Of a stretch of 64,000 nt of DNA, positions 1 through 15,300 are shown piece by piece; within the stretch, counting starts at the first letter, position 1, and every line of letters starts with the position of its first letter. The notes beneath the pieces were generated by a model that did no database searches, was not told where the DNA came from, and was given only the letters and a program-made list of their open reading frames with translations. Source of the DNA: Dolomedes plantarius (lineage: Eukaryota; Arthropoda; Arachnida; Araneae; Dolomedidae); the NCBI GenBank assembly GCA_907164885.2, contig OU015496.1, forward strand, positions 164,907,941 to 164,971,940. Reading direction: 5' to 3'. Position numbers and translations under genes: made by a program.

Positions 1-130
1 TATATTATGTTATTATATGTTTATCGAGGGCGCCAATATAGGGTCTATATATTATATTACTATATGTTTTTCAGGGGGGCGCCACAAAGGTATCGTGCCC
101 CGGGCGCCAGTTATGCTCGCTACGCCACTG
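1..130. mobile_element. right end of a hAT-like terminal-inverted-repeat element
   Basis: The segment ends in CTCGCTACGCCACTG, the reverse of a CAGTGGCGTAGCGAG-type terminus typical of hAT-like elements. Inside, a unit of about 45 bp (positions 1-33 and 48-83, each ending in GGCGCC) is duplicated. The left end lies outside the window. Confidence 0.45.
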
Positions 131-291
131 CAGGAACTGTACATAGAATCAAACTAAAAAGCGAATATTTGGCGTACTTATAGTTACGTTCTTGCTATCA
201 TAGTTGAAAATTATTATCTAATGCGAACAAATCTGATCCAGATTATCCTGAGATCCGGATCAACGAGGGCCGGATAAACGAGGTTTTACTG
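131..291. mobile_element. right-end fragment of a Tigger/pogo-like element
   Basis: The end reads CGGATAAACGAGGTTTTACTG followed by TA, the inverted form of a CAGTAAAACCTCGTTTATCC terminus. This 'everything reads as a repeated short phrase ending in CAGT' style is typical of Tigger/pogo MITEs. The matching left end is missing, probably cut away by the element at 1-130. Confidence 0.4.
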
Positions 292-701
<410 letters not shown>

Positions 702-952
702 TAATGAAGCTGTTCCTCGAAGAAAGTGTCACTTGCAATTATAGACACATTTCAATTGGAAAATAAACGATAGTTGAATATTTTATAAGGTATAACGGAC
801 CATGTTGTTATAAATGTAAAATATTAACTTAGATTAATTGAAGCGATTTGCATTGCCAAGAAGAATGTAAAAGCCTACTTATTTCGGAAAACAAAATGCT
901 TTGTATATTGAAATCATGGTAAACGTATCGGCGATTCAACGCAATATATATA

Positions 953-1124
953 CAGTGGAATCTCGATCGATCGTTTTCCGATCCATCGTTTTTCCGTATA
1001 TGTCGTTCATTTTATCCAGTCCCAATGATCCTATTGCTTTGTTATGTTTCCGCATCTATCGTTTTCCCGCATTTATCGTTCATTTCAAAAACGTTCCCTT
1101 GAAAAACGATAGATCGAGATTCCA

Positions 1125-1127
<3 letters not shown>
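953..1127. mobile_element. 175-bp MITE, family A copy 1
   Basis: Starts CAGTGGAATCTCGATCGATC and ends GATCGAGATTCCACTG, with TA on both sides (951-952 and 1128-1129). The body repeats short phrases such as ATCGTTTTCC. A second copy, in inverse orientation, is at 3975-4147. TA target and CAGT terminus fit the pogo/Tigger branch of Tc1-mariner. Confidence 0.8.

Positions 1128-1196
<69 letters not shown>
1128..1196. repeat. (TA)n microsatellite
   Basis: It follows the right end of the family A MITE directly. Confidence 0.95.
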
Positions 1197-1200
<4 letters not shown>

Positions 1201-1576
1201 ACAGATATAGATATAGATATAGTAAAACATTTGACAGATAATATTCTTATGAACAATATAGGATTGCAACGAATAAGCATTCCTTTTAATTACAGTAGTA
1301 ATATAGTAACTATACAAAAGTTATAAATGTGCTGAAACCATTATTAATAATGAAATGAGTAAATCAGCTTAAACCAATTTAAAAAAATAAAAAAATAACT
1401 GAGCCCTAGTCAAGCTTCGCTTTGTACTATTAAGATCTAAAAGAGCAGACAAACTCATCCCACCATCAACGTTAAAAAGAAAAAAAACTCGCAAATAGTT
1501 AATTCCCCAACAAAAAAGCTGTGTAACCACGAGGGTGGGTAAGATCAGCCCCCCCCCCAAATGAGCCTAAAAGCAG

Positions 1577-1617
<41 letters not shown>

Positions 1618-1624
1618 ATATATA
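1197..1624. other. noncoding with a short (TA)n
   Basis: Contains a small GATATA repeat (1203-1222), unclassified sequence with a C-tract near 1549-1558, and (TA)n at about 1577-1612. No gene seen. Confidence 0.5.
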
Positions 1625-3047
1625 CAGTAGACGCTCGTTAATTCGAACTCGGTTAATTCGAACTAATCCAAAGGCCCCAAAAACTCGTATTGGAATTAAT
1701 GTTAAAAATATCTCATTAATTCGAACTAAATTTTTATCACTTCGGTTAATTAGAACTAAAAATTTGACAAAATTTTTTTCTTTTTCCTCGTTTAACGGAG
1801 AAAATACACGCTGTATTTATTATTTTGTGTCTTAAAATCACATGTATTTTTTTTCTGTGTAAAGAGGCACGTGCCTGCATTCCTAGACTATTGCATTTCC
1901 GCTAAACGTTAGTGGCTATTGTCTTTATCAGTGCTTAACGAACAAAGCGATTTTCCGTTATTTGTATCAATTTTCTTAGAATTTCAGAAAAGCCAGTCTT
2001 TACTACAGATTCTAGGGAGCTGCGTCAGTTATGCCTGCAGTGCAGACAAGTTAGTGTGATCTAGTTTTTCTTTCTTAGTGTGTGATGTGAAAGTGTAAAA
2101 ATTCAGGATGTCTACGCTTGGAAAGTACAAAACCCTAATTTTGGAGACAAAGGTAGAAATTTTAAAGAGAGTAGAGAATGGCGAATGTAAAACAAACTTA
2201 GCAGCTGACTATGGAATTTAAATAAATATCTTGTCAACTTATTTGAAAAACAAGGAGTCAATTTTAGATTCATGGGAAAAATCAAAATGTGCTAGAGGAA
2301 GGAAACGCATGAGAAATGCATCCCAAGAAGATCTAGAAAAAGCTCTACTGCTATGGTTCCAGGATGTTAGATCTCGAAATTTTCCGATAAATGGACCCCT
2401 AGTGCTGACGAAGGCTGACGAATTGGCAAGTCGAATGAGTATTGGAGATTTTAAATGCAGTGTTGGATGGCTTTCTCGATTTAAGTCAAGGCACAGTATT
2501 TCTTATCAAACTGTATGTGGCCAAAGCTCTGATGTAAACGAAGACGTATGCACTAATTTCGGTAGGAAACTGCCAGGGCTATTCTCTACTTACCTGCCGA
2601 AAGATATTTTTAATGCGGCCATAATGGACAAAGCCATAATGGACTCTATTAAAACTCTGAAAGCATTTATTCAGATGGAACCTTCCTCTGAAAATGAATT
2701 GAAATGTTCACTTCAAATCGAGAAGTTGGCTGAACTATGTAGACATCATAAACAAAACCAAACATGCACTTTACAGTTTTTCCCCAAAGTGTAATTCGTA
2801 TTTTTAACTAAAGTTTACTTTCTACTGCATATCTCCAGCTTCATTTTATGATTAAAGCAAGTCTGTATTGCTTTTTAATATGTTTAACTTCAGATAACAT
2901 AGTATAATATATTTTCTGGGGTTATACATACTAGGAGATTTTTCTTCTTCAGTGATACACTTTTAAAGTTATATATTTTCTCTTAACGTCGGATAATTCG
3001 AACTTTTTTCTGAGCACAATTGAGTTCGAATTAACGAGCGTCCACTG
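1625..3047 (+). mobile_element. Tigger/pogo-type DNA transposon, internally deleted
   Basis: The termini CAGTAGACGCTCGTTAATTC (left) and GAATTAACGAGCGTCCACTG (right) are inverted repeats. They are flanked by TA (1623-1624 and 3048-3049) within (TA)n tracts. Subterminal sequence repeats the GGTTAATTCGAACT phrase. At 1423 bp it is shorter than full Tigger elements, which are usually over 2 kb, and it carries a damaged transposase at 2108-2794. Confidence 0.88.
2108..2794 (+). pseudogene. Tigger/pogo-family transposase remnant
   Basis: From ATG at 2108 the frame begins MSTLGKYKTLILE, continues to an in-frame TAA at 2219-2221, then stays open from 2222 to the TAA ending at 2794. It resembles the N-terminal double helix-turn-helix of pogo/CENP-B-type transposases: a psq-like HTH (KVEILKRVENGE) followed by a CENPB-type domain (ALLLWFQDVRSRNFPINGPL, GWLSRFKSRH). 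These domains bind the element's terminal repeats. The frame then jumps to a C-terminal tail (LKAFIQMEPS, LAELCRHHK). The DDE catalytic core between them is absent, so the product could not catalyse transposition. One nonsense codon plus the core deletion make it a dead copy; any residual DNA binding is speculative. Confidence 0.85.
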
Positions 3048-3144
3048 TATATATATATATATATAACTTTTTATTAAACACCTTCCAGAATTGAATATTG
3101 TTTTCCTTCAAAAATTATAACACCCCCCCCCCCCTCTTCTGCCT

Positions 3145-3161
3145 GCACACACACACACACG

Positions 3162-3223
<62 letters not shown>
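3145..3223. repeat. (CA)n/(TA)n compound microsatellite
   Basis: CA units at 3145-3164 pass into (TA)n up to the left end of the element at 3224. Confidence 0.93.
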
Positions 3224-3226
<3 letters not shown>

Positions 3227-3956
3227 TCGGACCTCTATTTAACGAAGTCGCTAAATCCCGAAAAAAGTTCGTTATATGGAAAATTTGTTAATTAGAGATT
3301 CACCTTTTAAAATACTTTAAACTACACAAAAAATATTTTAAATTCATAAACACTAAATATTATTAATAAAAGTAATTAATCACACCTTTATTTTGTAAAT
3401 CAATGTATATTTCTTTTATATATCTTACCCCTCAAACAGAAATCCGAAAAGAAAACAAGAATAAAACTAAACATTGTCCGGGAATACAGTGTATTTTTGA
3501 TTAAAAAAAATTATATTAAAATTAATGAATTATCGCATTTATTATAACAAGAAATTTAAAGCATATTACCTAATGTGTCCTTAAATCTAATAACTGATTA
3601 ATTCTCTTAATTTTGTCTAAGTTTTTTGTTTGAAAAAATGTTTTCTCTCATAATACGTCTCGCATCTTTGCAATGTACTAAAAACCCCTATCAGGCGTAT
3701 TTTCTTCAAACTGTAATTCGCGTCGGAATGTGTTAAAAGAGAGTTAATGTGCTAAAAGAAAGAATAAGTTTGAAATGTTCAGAAATATTTTGAGAAATAT
3801 GGAGGAAAAAAATATTGGATCACACGAAAAAGTTCGCTAAATAGAGAACTTCGCTAATATAAACTTCGCTATTTGGAGGTTATTTTACGAAGAAATTCGC
3901 AAAACGTTCTTGGTTCCAAGGAAAAGTTCGCAAAATAGAGGTCTGTTAAATAGAGG
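3224..3956. mobile_element. 733-bp nonautonomous Tigger-like element
   Basis: Left end CAGTCGGACCTCTATTTAAC after TA. The right end repeats the inverted phrase TTAAATAGAGGT but has lost the outermost bases and runs straight into (TA)n. Many internal phrases of the type 'GTTCGCTAAATAGAG' recur near both ends. No transposase frame. Confidence 0.72.
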
Positions 3957-3974
3957 TATATATATATATATATA

Positions 3975-4147
3975 CAGTGGAATCTCGATCTATCGTTCTT
4001 CAAGGGACCGAATGAAATGAACGATAAATGCGGGAAAACGATAGATGCGGAAACATAACAAAGCAATATGATCGTTGGGACTGGGTAAAATGAACGACAC
4101 ATAGGGAAAAACGATGGATCCGAAAACGATCGATCGAGATTTCACTG
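3975..4147. mobile_element. 173-bp MITE, family A copy 2 (inverted)
   Basis: Same termini as 953-1127 (CAGTGGAATCTCGATC and GATCGAGATTTCACTG), TA on both sides, and inner sequence in the reverse orientation. It lies between two (TA)n tracts. Confidence 0.82.

Positions 4148-4992
<845 letters not shown>

Positions 4993-5076
<84 letters not shown>
4993..5076. repeat. (TA)n microsatellite
   Basis: About 42 TA units. Confidence 0.96.
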
Positions 5077-5079
<3 letters not shown>

Positions 5080-5250
5080 GTTATTCTGGTTAATCGGACC
5101 ACATCGGGACGCGATTATTTTGGTCCTAATAACCGGCTGGTCCGACTAAACGAACTTGCCCTGTGTTACAAGACGGGATTTGGTCCGAAGGATTCGGTCA
5201 GAATAAGCAGATGGTCCGGTTAACCGGTGAGCTCATTAGTTAATCGACTG
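5077..5250. mobile_element. short Tigger-like MITE
   Basis: The inverted phrases TGGTTAATCGGACC (left) and GGTCCGGTTAACC (right) lie near the ends. The right end finishes TTAATCGACTG. (TA)n lies on both sides. The ends are imperfect. Confidence 0.6.
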
Positions 5251-5252
5251 TG

Positions 5253-5310
<58 letters not shown>

Positions 5311-5312
<2 letters not shown>

Positions 5313-6246
5313 TTGGTACCTCGACTTACGAGTTTAATTCGTTCCATGACGGAGCTCATAACTCGAAATACTCGTATCTCGAATCAGTTTTCCCCATAAA
5401 ATGAATGGAAAAGCCAATAATTCGTTCCGAGGTCCCCCAAAACACCGCAATTTTTTGTTACCTGTTTTTAAATAAGAAAAATGTGCTAATAAAGGACGAA
5501 CATTGTATAAAAACGGAATAGAATAGAATGTACTGCAATAAACTTGTTTTATTAAGTGTAATATACAACATTTACCTCGGAGATCAGACTTGAAGATGGT
5601 GATGGAATAGGAGGAGAAAGGCTGAACAGAAAGATTAAATCTTATTCGTTGAGTTTAGTCCTTTCGCCAGGCTTTCCTCTCTTTCACTTTTATTACGAGC
5701 TACTCTCTTTTAGTGAACGAGTGAGACACGGAGGCTTTGCGATTGTTGCATCGTTCACTGCGGCTAAAATGTCCAGATTCCTCTTTCTGAGAATCTGAAA
5801 AACGTTTTTTCAGAATGTGTAGAAGAGGGAGAGCTTGCGATCCTTGGACCAATGTCATCCCAGTCCCTAGACCCCATGGGGAGTTCCAGTGTGGGGGAGG
5901 GAGTTGGAGCTCTCTCTCTGCCAGGGAGTTGGACGCTGTTCGGGTTCGGAGGGCGACTCAAGTGTGGGCAGAGTGAGCAGCCCCGGGTGATAATTGTTGA
6001 GTGTTAATCTCGGTTTAAGACTGGATATTAGTTTTAAAATAATATGTATGCAATTGTATAATAATTGTACATAATGCTTCTCATGTTCTCATTTGATAAG
6101 CACGTAACAGGGCATTCGCTGTACAAACTAGCGGTGGGGTATCCGAGGATTGCTCGTAACTTGAATTTTAGCTCGTAACTCGAAGCAAAAAATCTGCCGA
6201 GAGATTGCTCGTATCTCGAAAAACTCGTAAGTCGAGGTACCACTAT
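5311..6246 (+). mobile_element. 936-bp Tigger-like element, family B copy 1
   Basis: Left end TACCTCGACTTACGAG, right end CTCGTAAGTCGAGGTACCAC, with subterminal repetition of 'ACTCGAAATACTCG' phrases. Inverted full-length sister copy at 7438-8374. (TA)n precedes it. No transposase frame. Confidence 0.85.
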
Positions 6247-6263
6247 ATATGTATATGTTTATA

Positions 6264-6265
<2 letters not shown>

Positions 6266-6325
<60 letters not shown>
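6266..6325. repeat. (TG)/(TA)n microsatellite
   Basis: A few GTGT units followed by (TA)n. Confidence 0.9.
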
Positions 6326-6326
<1 letters not shown>

Positions 6327-6533
6327 TAGCATTATTGCCCGGCGTTGCCCGGGTAGATATATAGATATAAAATTCTTCATGCATTCCATCAAAAAAATAC
6401 TGGGCTGCACCCCCCGCTCTTCATGTTCATCTGGCCAGACAGAATGCGCTTAGCGCGTTTCTACTGAAATGATATACCCAGTATTCTTTTGATGGAAAGC
6501 ATGAAAAATTTTATATCTATATATCTACCCGGG
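6324..6533. repeat. foldback repeat with 47-bp arms
   Basis: Arm 1 (6348-6394), starting CCCGGGTAGATATATAGATA, is repeated in inverse orientation at 6487-6533, ending TATCTATATATCTACCCGGG. The loop of about 90 bp is GC-richer. It is preceded by ACTAGCATTATTGCCCGGCG, a phrase adjoining the (TA)n. Class unknown. Confidence 0.7.
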
Positions 6534-6954
6534 CAATCATTCTTTAAAAATAATTTCATTAATTTTCTTATGCCTTAATATAACTAATGGACTAACAGTT
6601 CTGAATGTTAGTCCATTATAAGTTATGTGTCGTTATGTTTCTCTGTTTAAAGAGCTTTTCCTCCCACTGCTTAAAAAGCCCCAAACTCTAAAAGATTTAT
6701 CTTATATGATTTCACGGAATAAGTAATTCAAATACATATCGTATGTTAACTCTGTTTCGCGAACTTAGGGGAAAAAACCTGTAGAACTCTTAAATTTCTT
6801 CCCATTTTATGATCCTCAAACAATTAATATATTTAGATCAACAGAACGCTTCCAAAAACTTCCAAACTTAATTTTTCTTTTTTTTTCTTGCTTTTTTTTC
6901 CAAATTTTATTAAGTTCTATTAGTTTGAACGCCATTGTCTAAAATTGTCTAAAG
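6534..6954. other. noncoding with one perfect hairpin
   Basis: TAATGGACTAACA (6585-6597) and TGTTAGTCCATTA (6606-6618) form a perfect 13-bp stem with an 8-base loop. Otherwise AT-rich sequence without genes. Confidence 0.6.
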
Positions 6955-8374
<1,420 letters not shown>

Positions 8375-8379
8375 TATAG

Positions 8380-8563
8380 ATATATATAAGAAATAATGAA
8401 CAATTAAATGTAAATTAAATCCTCTCATTTTAAATTTAAACTCATTTAGTATTAGGTCTACGATTATATAATTTTAGGCTATGAAAAAAAATACGCCGGG
8501 CTTTTTTTTTTAGGGGGGGGCAATTGTCCCTACTCCGCCCCCCCCCCCCTGGAGCCGCCGTTG
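8380..8563. mobile_element. right half of a hAT-like element (family of 20410-20807)
   Basis: Matches 20640-20807 closely, including 'ACTCATTTAGTATTA', a G-tract and a C-tract, and the terminus CTGGAGCCGCCGTTG. The left half is missing; the sequence begins just beyond the MITE at 7438-8374. Confidence 0.7.
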
Positions 8564-8577
8564 ATAGAGTGTCGACC

Positions 8578-8616
8578 TGTTGAAGGAGGAGGGCACTTCG
8601 CCCACCTCCTTCGACA
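8578..8616. repeat. GC-rich hairpin
   Basis: TGTTGAAGGAGG and CCTCCTTCGACA pair across a short GGGC/GCCC-closed loop, with one G-T pair. Role unknown. Confidence 0.6.
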
Positions 8617-10138
8617 ATCCATAGACTAGATTTTTATACGCCCGTCACTTTAAAACTTCTGTCATGGCAGGACTATATGCTGGGTTGTTTTCGGCTCTCT
8701 TCGCCGTTTATTGACTTTAGGAAATTTATTTTAAACGAATTTATCATGATTACTATTAAGTCTTCTTATCCGCAATAGATTTACCCAGGTTTACCCAGCA
8801 CGCAAAGTTACTACTCAGTAGGGAAAAGACACAACTAATAATTTAAATGACGAGAGAGAATTAAGGTTAAATAATTTGAAATCTATTTACATATAAGCTT
8901 TCACTAAAATTTACACAAACATATTTGATATACTTTATAGATATACATTAAACAATTTTACCAACAATGAATAATAAAACACTTTGAGTCCCTATCCTCT
9001 TAAAAGGAAAAATAAATAACTATTAAGTCACTCAATGTATGTTATAAGCGGACTTACCCCATTTCAGCTGGGCTGATGTGCAGTGGTTTTCCATCTTACA
9101 ACTACCACACTCTAAGGAAAGACCTGTACTAAGAGAAAATGTACTCTAATACTGAGCACCAGAATATCTCTTCTCTCTGTCGCATAACTTTTTATAACCT
9201 TCTCTTTTCTATACCACATTTCTATTTTCCAATAAAATCATTTTCCCCTCCTTCTGAGTCTAATATCAGACCGCCCTTTTTCAAACCTTGATCGCCAAAT
9301 GGTCTAGAATTATTTCCATTATTAAATGTATCATTCTCATTGGATTTTCTTTATTCGATTAAAGTAGCGGACCCCACGCAAATGGCGGCAAAGGCGACAA
9401 AGCATGTTCCCCTTTTTCTACCCTAAAAGATTTTGCTACAATACTCCTTTGAAAACTTCCGCCCTTCCTAACGCTTACTAACTTTCGACTTCACAATGAC
9501 CCTTTCTTCCCAAATACTCTTTCACTTTAACCGCACAATTCCTGATCCTTTAAAACATATTTTTCTCTGACTCCGTCTTTCCATAGCTATATATTTTATT
9601 ACCCTTTTCTTCATTGTAAAATTGTTATTCTCTCTTTCGTTTCTATACTTATTCTTATTAAACTGCCCTTGTACGATTTTAGGCTATACATGAATTCACC
9701 TTCCTAAAATATTACTTGCTAAAATTCTTAACATTCATACAAACTCTTAGGTGTGCTTTTATACCTTCTTACACAAACCTTGTATTTTGCCTATACGAAC
9801 CCCACCTGCATTTTATCTGAAGCAAGGTGTACCCCACCTGCATTTTATTTGAAAGCAAGTTTTAGGAGTAAACAGCCTCAAAATTCCAAACGAATATCAC
9901 TTTAGTTTGGTAGACTGAAAGGTCTAGCATATAATCATCGTCTTCGTCTAATTTACAAAATATTGTAACATTTATTTCTCTCTGTTCTTTTCTAGCTAAT
10001 ATTTTCAATATTTCTCGATAAAATTTTTTTTTTTTGCAAAGTACTCTGTTTTCATTAGGATTTTTTAAAGTTTTAAGTCGCACTGATAGATGGGATAAGT
10101 GGTGGAATTGAAGTAAAAATTCATTTTGTATTTACACC
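8617..10138. other. noncoding, one short tandem duplication
   Basis: No supported coding frame. A 32-bp unit starting ACCCCACCTGCATTTTAT is tandemly duplicated at 9799-9830 and 9831-9862 with a few differences. Confidence 0.5.
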
Positions 10139-10641
10139 CATACCTCGCTTAACGGCCTAGATACGTTCCGGAAAAGTTGACGGTAAAGCGAAAAGCCGTA
10201 TAACGAATCAATTATTTTGATACAAACCCATACAAATTTAATTGGATCTTTTCCAATTTTTTATAAATAATATATTTTTAGTTCATAACGCATTTTATTC
10301 TTTTTATTTCCTATACAAATGCTTACATAAAAATTAAAGTACAAGATAATGTAAAATAAATAGAAATTTAAAAAATAAACATATAAAAAAAAAGAAATCT
10401 TATGCACATATGTATATTTATAATAAAAAACATAAAATAAAATGTTTAAAAACTGTTTTAATGTGATGACGCACATTAACATGAAGAATCCCTAAGCTAT
10501 AATATGCTGCCACCATCACTTTCCGCTGTTGTGGCCGTATAACGAAGCATTTGTGGGCCGTAAATCGAAAAAGTGCCATAATTCAAAAAGGCCGTTATAG
10601 CGAAATGCCGTATAAAGAGCAGCGGTATAGCGAGGTATAGA
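10139..10641. mobile_element. about 500-bp Tigger-like MITE
   Basis: Left CATACCTCGCTTAACGG and right CGGTATAGCGAGGTATAG are inverted. Subterminal phrases on the GCCGTATAACG theme recur at both ends. AT-rich core without a transposase frame. Confidence 0.7.
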
Positions 10642-11589
10642 TGTATTAAATTTTGTTCAAAATATACGAATGATAAAAGAAATTGTGATTTTGCTAAAAT
10701 AAGATGAGAACATGAGATATGTATTAATATAAAAATTGTAGTACCATATATAAATGTTTTAATACATGTACACATTATATTGCATTTCTTTCCAACTCGA
10801 ATGCTCGATAGTCAGCTGTGGAATTGGTCTTCGAGCTGACTTTTCCGACGGTTTGATTTCACGCAGTGCGTTGCGATAAGCTTCAAAGTGAAAGTGGAAG
10901 TATTTTTTTTTCTCCTATTCCATCCCGTCGCGTCTACTAAAGAATGAAGGAGACTCGCATCTCACCCGTCGAGGTTTGGCTCGGAGACAAGACGCTAATA
11001 AAAGACTGGCAAAAAGCTTTTTAATAGTTACTGTTTCCCGCGAAAATAAAACTATTACCATGTGTCTCGCTGCCACCAGATAGGCAACCGTGTAATGCAG
11101 TTGAAAAGAAAGCCAAAATGGCCTCAACAACAATACTAATAAACTAAAAGGTGTTTTCTTGATGGTTTAAGTTCTTGTTATATTGCAGTTTCTCAGTTAT
11201 TAGCAGCGTAGTGTTTATCTCAACTATGAGACAACAAGAGTCAAATCAAAAACATGAGTTTTAGATTTTTAGAATTGTGGATACCTTTCAAGTAGTTGTT
11301 ATTTTCAATTTAATTTCATCATTGAGTTTTCAGTATCATTATTTCTTTAATTATAACAATATACTTCACTGTGTAGTATTAAATTTAGCTTCTGTATTTA
11401 CTACTAAAATAAAATATTTTTTCATTAGCTTGTATCATTTCATCTTTTGAATAAAATCTGGTCTAGAACTTTTATTGGTTGCTCATTTCAATTTGTACAT
11501 AAATTTCACCAATTTCCTAAAAATTACATTAACTTGATATCTACTTATATTGAGGCAGTGTTGAAAAATGAAGAAATTCAGAGAGCGAT
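10642..11589. other. noncoding, nothing recognised
   Basis: A moderately GC-rich patch (10795-11130) has short open frames but no recognisable product or splice context. Confidence 0.45.
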
Positions 11590-12316
<727 letters not shown>

Positions 12317-14070
12317 TATATATATTATAGGGAGGGAAAGAAAGATACAATGTTTGCATTGAGGTATTGTGTAATGTCAAGATCTTGCCTTTAAAAAATA
12401 ATTCTTCATTTGATGGTCATATTGGCTTTATTGAAGGTGTCATATCCAAATTGACCTCCTTTTTTTCTTAAGGAAACTAGTTTGTTTTCGATTTCAGCTT
12501 TTATCAATTATCTTCTATTTTTGAAGCTGAAAAGTATTTTTCCAAATAACGATTTTTTAAAAAAGACCATTTCCTTAAACCTGTAAGTTTTAGCAATTCC
12601 ACTATCCTCACCCCCCCCCCCTACAACGTTATGGCAAACCTTTCAAGTAAAATTTGTTTTTAATACCGACTATTTTGTTTGACAGATGATTTCTCAGCAG
12701 GCATCATCGCAATTGAAAAGCCAGGAAACAAATTAACTGACTTAAGGCTGAAGAACATTGAATCTGCATCTTTTTCTTAGCGGAGAGGCTGCATCTCCCT
12801 TTTCAGTCAGTGAGTTGCATCTGCAGTGCCTTGATCTAGCGCTTACTGCTTTTACTTCGACCTTAAGAAATATGACCACGTTTACTAATGTAGAATAATG
12901 CAAAATGGGGTAAATTGTACGCATAGTTTTTCCGAGTCTCTTCCACATTTTGTAGGAGAATGAAAGGAAATAATTTTGTCGGGATTCAACTCCGGTACTT
13001 GTTTCTCCCCCTTACTGTAACATAGGACCCTTAAAATAAGAGGAACATCATTTTTCTCCACACCTTAAGTTTTCTCACATGTTCGCACCATAGAAGTTTC
13101 CATTGCCTCTAAAGCAAAAAATAAATCATGACTTGATGATTCTTAAACCATTGCTCCGATTTTGTCAACGTTTTGTGTACGAGAAACAGTTTAACGTAAA
13201 ACTATTGAACACTATAGGATTAACTATTTACGGTTGAACTCTAAACTCTATTGAACTCTATAGGAACTCTATAGGAAAACTATTGAACTCTATAGGAAAA
13301 CTATTGAACTCTATAGGAACAACTATTTACTGTTGTTGTGCACTAACCGTTTGAGAGGGGAGTCAGAAAGCACAACATTGTAAAGTAAAATATATTTTTA
13401 AATACAAAGCAACCTATTATGTGCTTAATAAAGCTCTCGGAATGATTATCTCTTCCAATTTTATCATTTTGAATAAATCACTATTGCTTTTTGGTCTAAA
13501 TGACAATGCTTTGATACTTTCGATTTCGGCTCTTATTCTAGAAATTACATCTTAAAAAACGACCCTTTATCGTCTTTTTCTTTAAAAGTCATCAACAAAA
13601 TAATAGAATGTAGAAAAGTACTTTAGTGAGCACAGAATAAGTAAAATTTTCTTTTCCTGTAATCTCCCTGTCTTGAAAGAAAAAAAAATGCAGAGACTTT
13701 ATACCCCTCAACCACTAACTCTGGAAATGTCCAAAATAGTGACGTCGAGAATCGAAACTAGGGCCTGAGAGAGCCTATTTGTCCCTTAGGCAGATAGGTT
13801 CAGTTCATGGCCTATTTGTCTTATCGGGAAAATAGGTCATAAACTTGACCTTCCCGGGCCCCTAAACCTCGGGGACTCAAGGGAAACTTCCCATCACTTT
13901 CTCCCTCCATCCCTGGGTCTCGTCGGACCTGCAACAGAGGAACGCTCCAGAGACAAGTATCTGGATGTCTCTCTGTCGGGTTCTCCCGTAGCAAGGAAAA
14001 GTAGCCAACAAAACTCGCGGTGTGTACGGGGGCGAATGTCCTCAACATAAGTGCCTGCCATATTAAAACT
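12317..14070. other. noncoding with short tandem repeats
   Basis: Phrases of about 27 bp based on ATTGAACTCTATAGGAA recur between 13235 and 13325. A GC-rich patch lies at 13820-14050. A C-tract lies near 12609. No gene recognised. Confidence 0.5.
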
Positions 14071-14190
14071 ACAGTATTTGGATATGTGTTGAACTTCTAT
14101 AGATGTTGAACTGATTCTAACATATTCGTTACAGTATTTGGTTATATGTTGAACATCTATAGATGGTGAACTGATTCTAACATATTCGTG
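14071..14190. repeat. 60-bp tandem duplication
   Basis: Copies 14071-14130 and 14131-14190, both starting ACAGTATTTGG and ending in CATATTCGT, differ at only a few bases. Confidence 0.9.
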
Positions 14191-14627
14191 CCCACTTTAA
14201 AGAACCCTCTGCAACCTTATAATCTTTCACACTTCTGCAATAGTCCAAATCTTTAAGTCCCAACTTTTGTTTGAGATACCAGATTAATAAGTCAATGTCA
14301 AGAAGTACATACGGTCAGAGACAAGTGCCTGCCGCATTGGAGGTGGGGAGGATTTTTTTAATTAAAATTTCTGGGTGACATATATTTGCAGATTTTTTAA
14401 TTTAATTAATTAATTTTATTATTATTTTTGTATTAAATTTGGCTGGGAAAGGGAGTGTATTTATGCGTGTGTGTTCAGAGAGAGAAGGTTGGAAGGGGGG
14501 GGGGGGGGCTCTAGTCATCTCCTCTTCCTCTATGTTCGGCCTAGAAAAATTTCTAAGAAAAAACATCCTTAATGTTTAAACATGAAGCAACCTGTTATGT
14601 GCTTGCAAAAGCTATGAATATGGAATA
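14191..14627. other. noncoding, nothing recognised
   Basis: Contains a T/A-rich stretch and a G-tract near 14498-14508. Confidence 0.5.
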
Positions 14628-14776
14628 ATGCAATTCAATGCGTTGTTTTATTTTATCTTGTTGTTCACTATTTATTTTTATGCAAGCGCCGAATCACAAA
14701 ATTTGCGCAGAAATGCCGCGAGAGTTTGCAGATCTGTAGTACGAATGTCCGCAAAAAGAATAGATTATGCTCATGA
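14628..14776 (+). other. possible exon with a secretory signal peptide
   Basis: An ATG at 14628 opens a frame starting MQFNALFYFILLFTIYFYAS. This is a short polar start, then about 16 hydrophobic residues, then A-S-A, a textbook signal-peptidase site, and then a basic/polar segment with SQNLRRNAARVC. The frame later runs into CA/TA/TG microsatellite sequence, so if real it must be spliced before about 14930. No family match and no downstream exon identified. Chance is quite possible because AT-rich DNA often encodes F/I/L/Y-rich runs. Confidence 0.2.
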
Positions 14777-14935
14777 TTGCAAATTCATTAGCCTTTATTT
14801 ACTCTCATATGTGTTTCATATTACAGTCGATTTCAAGAGATTTTTCTGTGCGTGTCTGTATTTAAAATGCTACGAGATGCAGACTCTGTCTGAGGATGTA
14901 ACTATCATTATCATACAATTTTTAAAACAATCAAA

Positions 14936-15068
<133 letters not shown>

Positions 15069-15300
15069 TTATACCTGTGGCTTTGTACAAGAAGTGACTA
15101 TGTCAATTTTTTCAAAAATGACTTCTTTTGCTTATGCTTCTTAAAAAAAATTATTTTCAATGCAAGAAGTGCCCAAGTCTGTCCAATGGTTTAGTAAATA
15201 TATGGAAAGCAAAATTTTTGTATTGTGTTCTACAAACTGTATTGTGTTCTACAAAAAAATCATTTATTTGGTATCCCGAAGAAGTTGGGTTAGTGCATTA

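Noticed and set aside
8617..9860. LTR retrotransposon between the hairpin and the tandem repeat
   Set aside because: No paired LTRs, primer site or coding remnants could be located.
13821..14048. Minus-strand 75-codon frame as a gene
   Set aside because: GC-rich but without homology, splice or poly(A) context.
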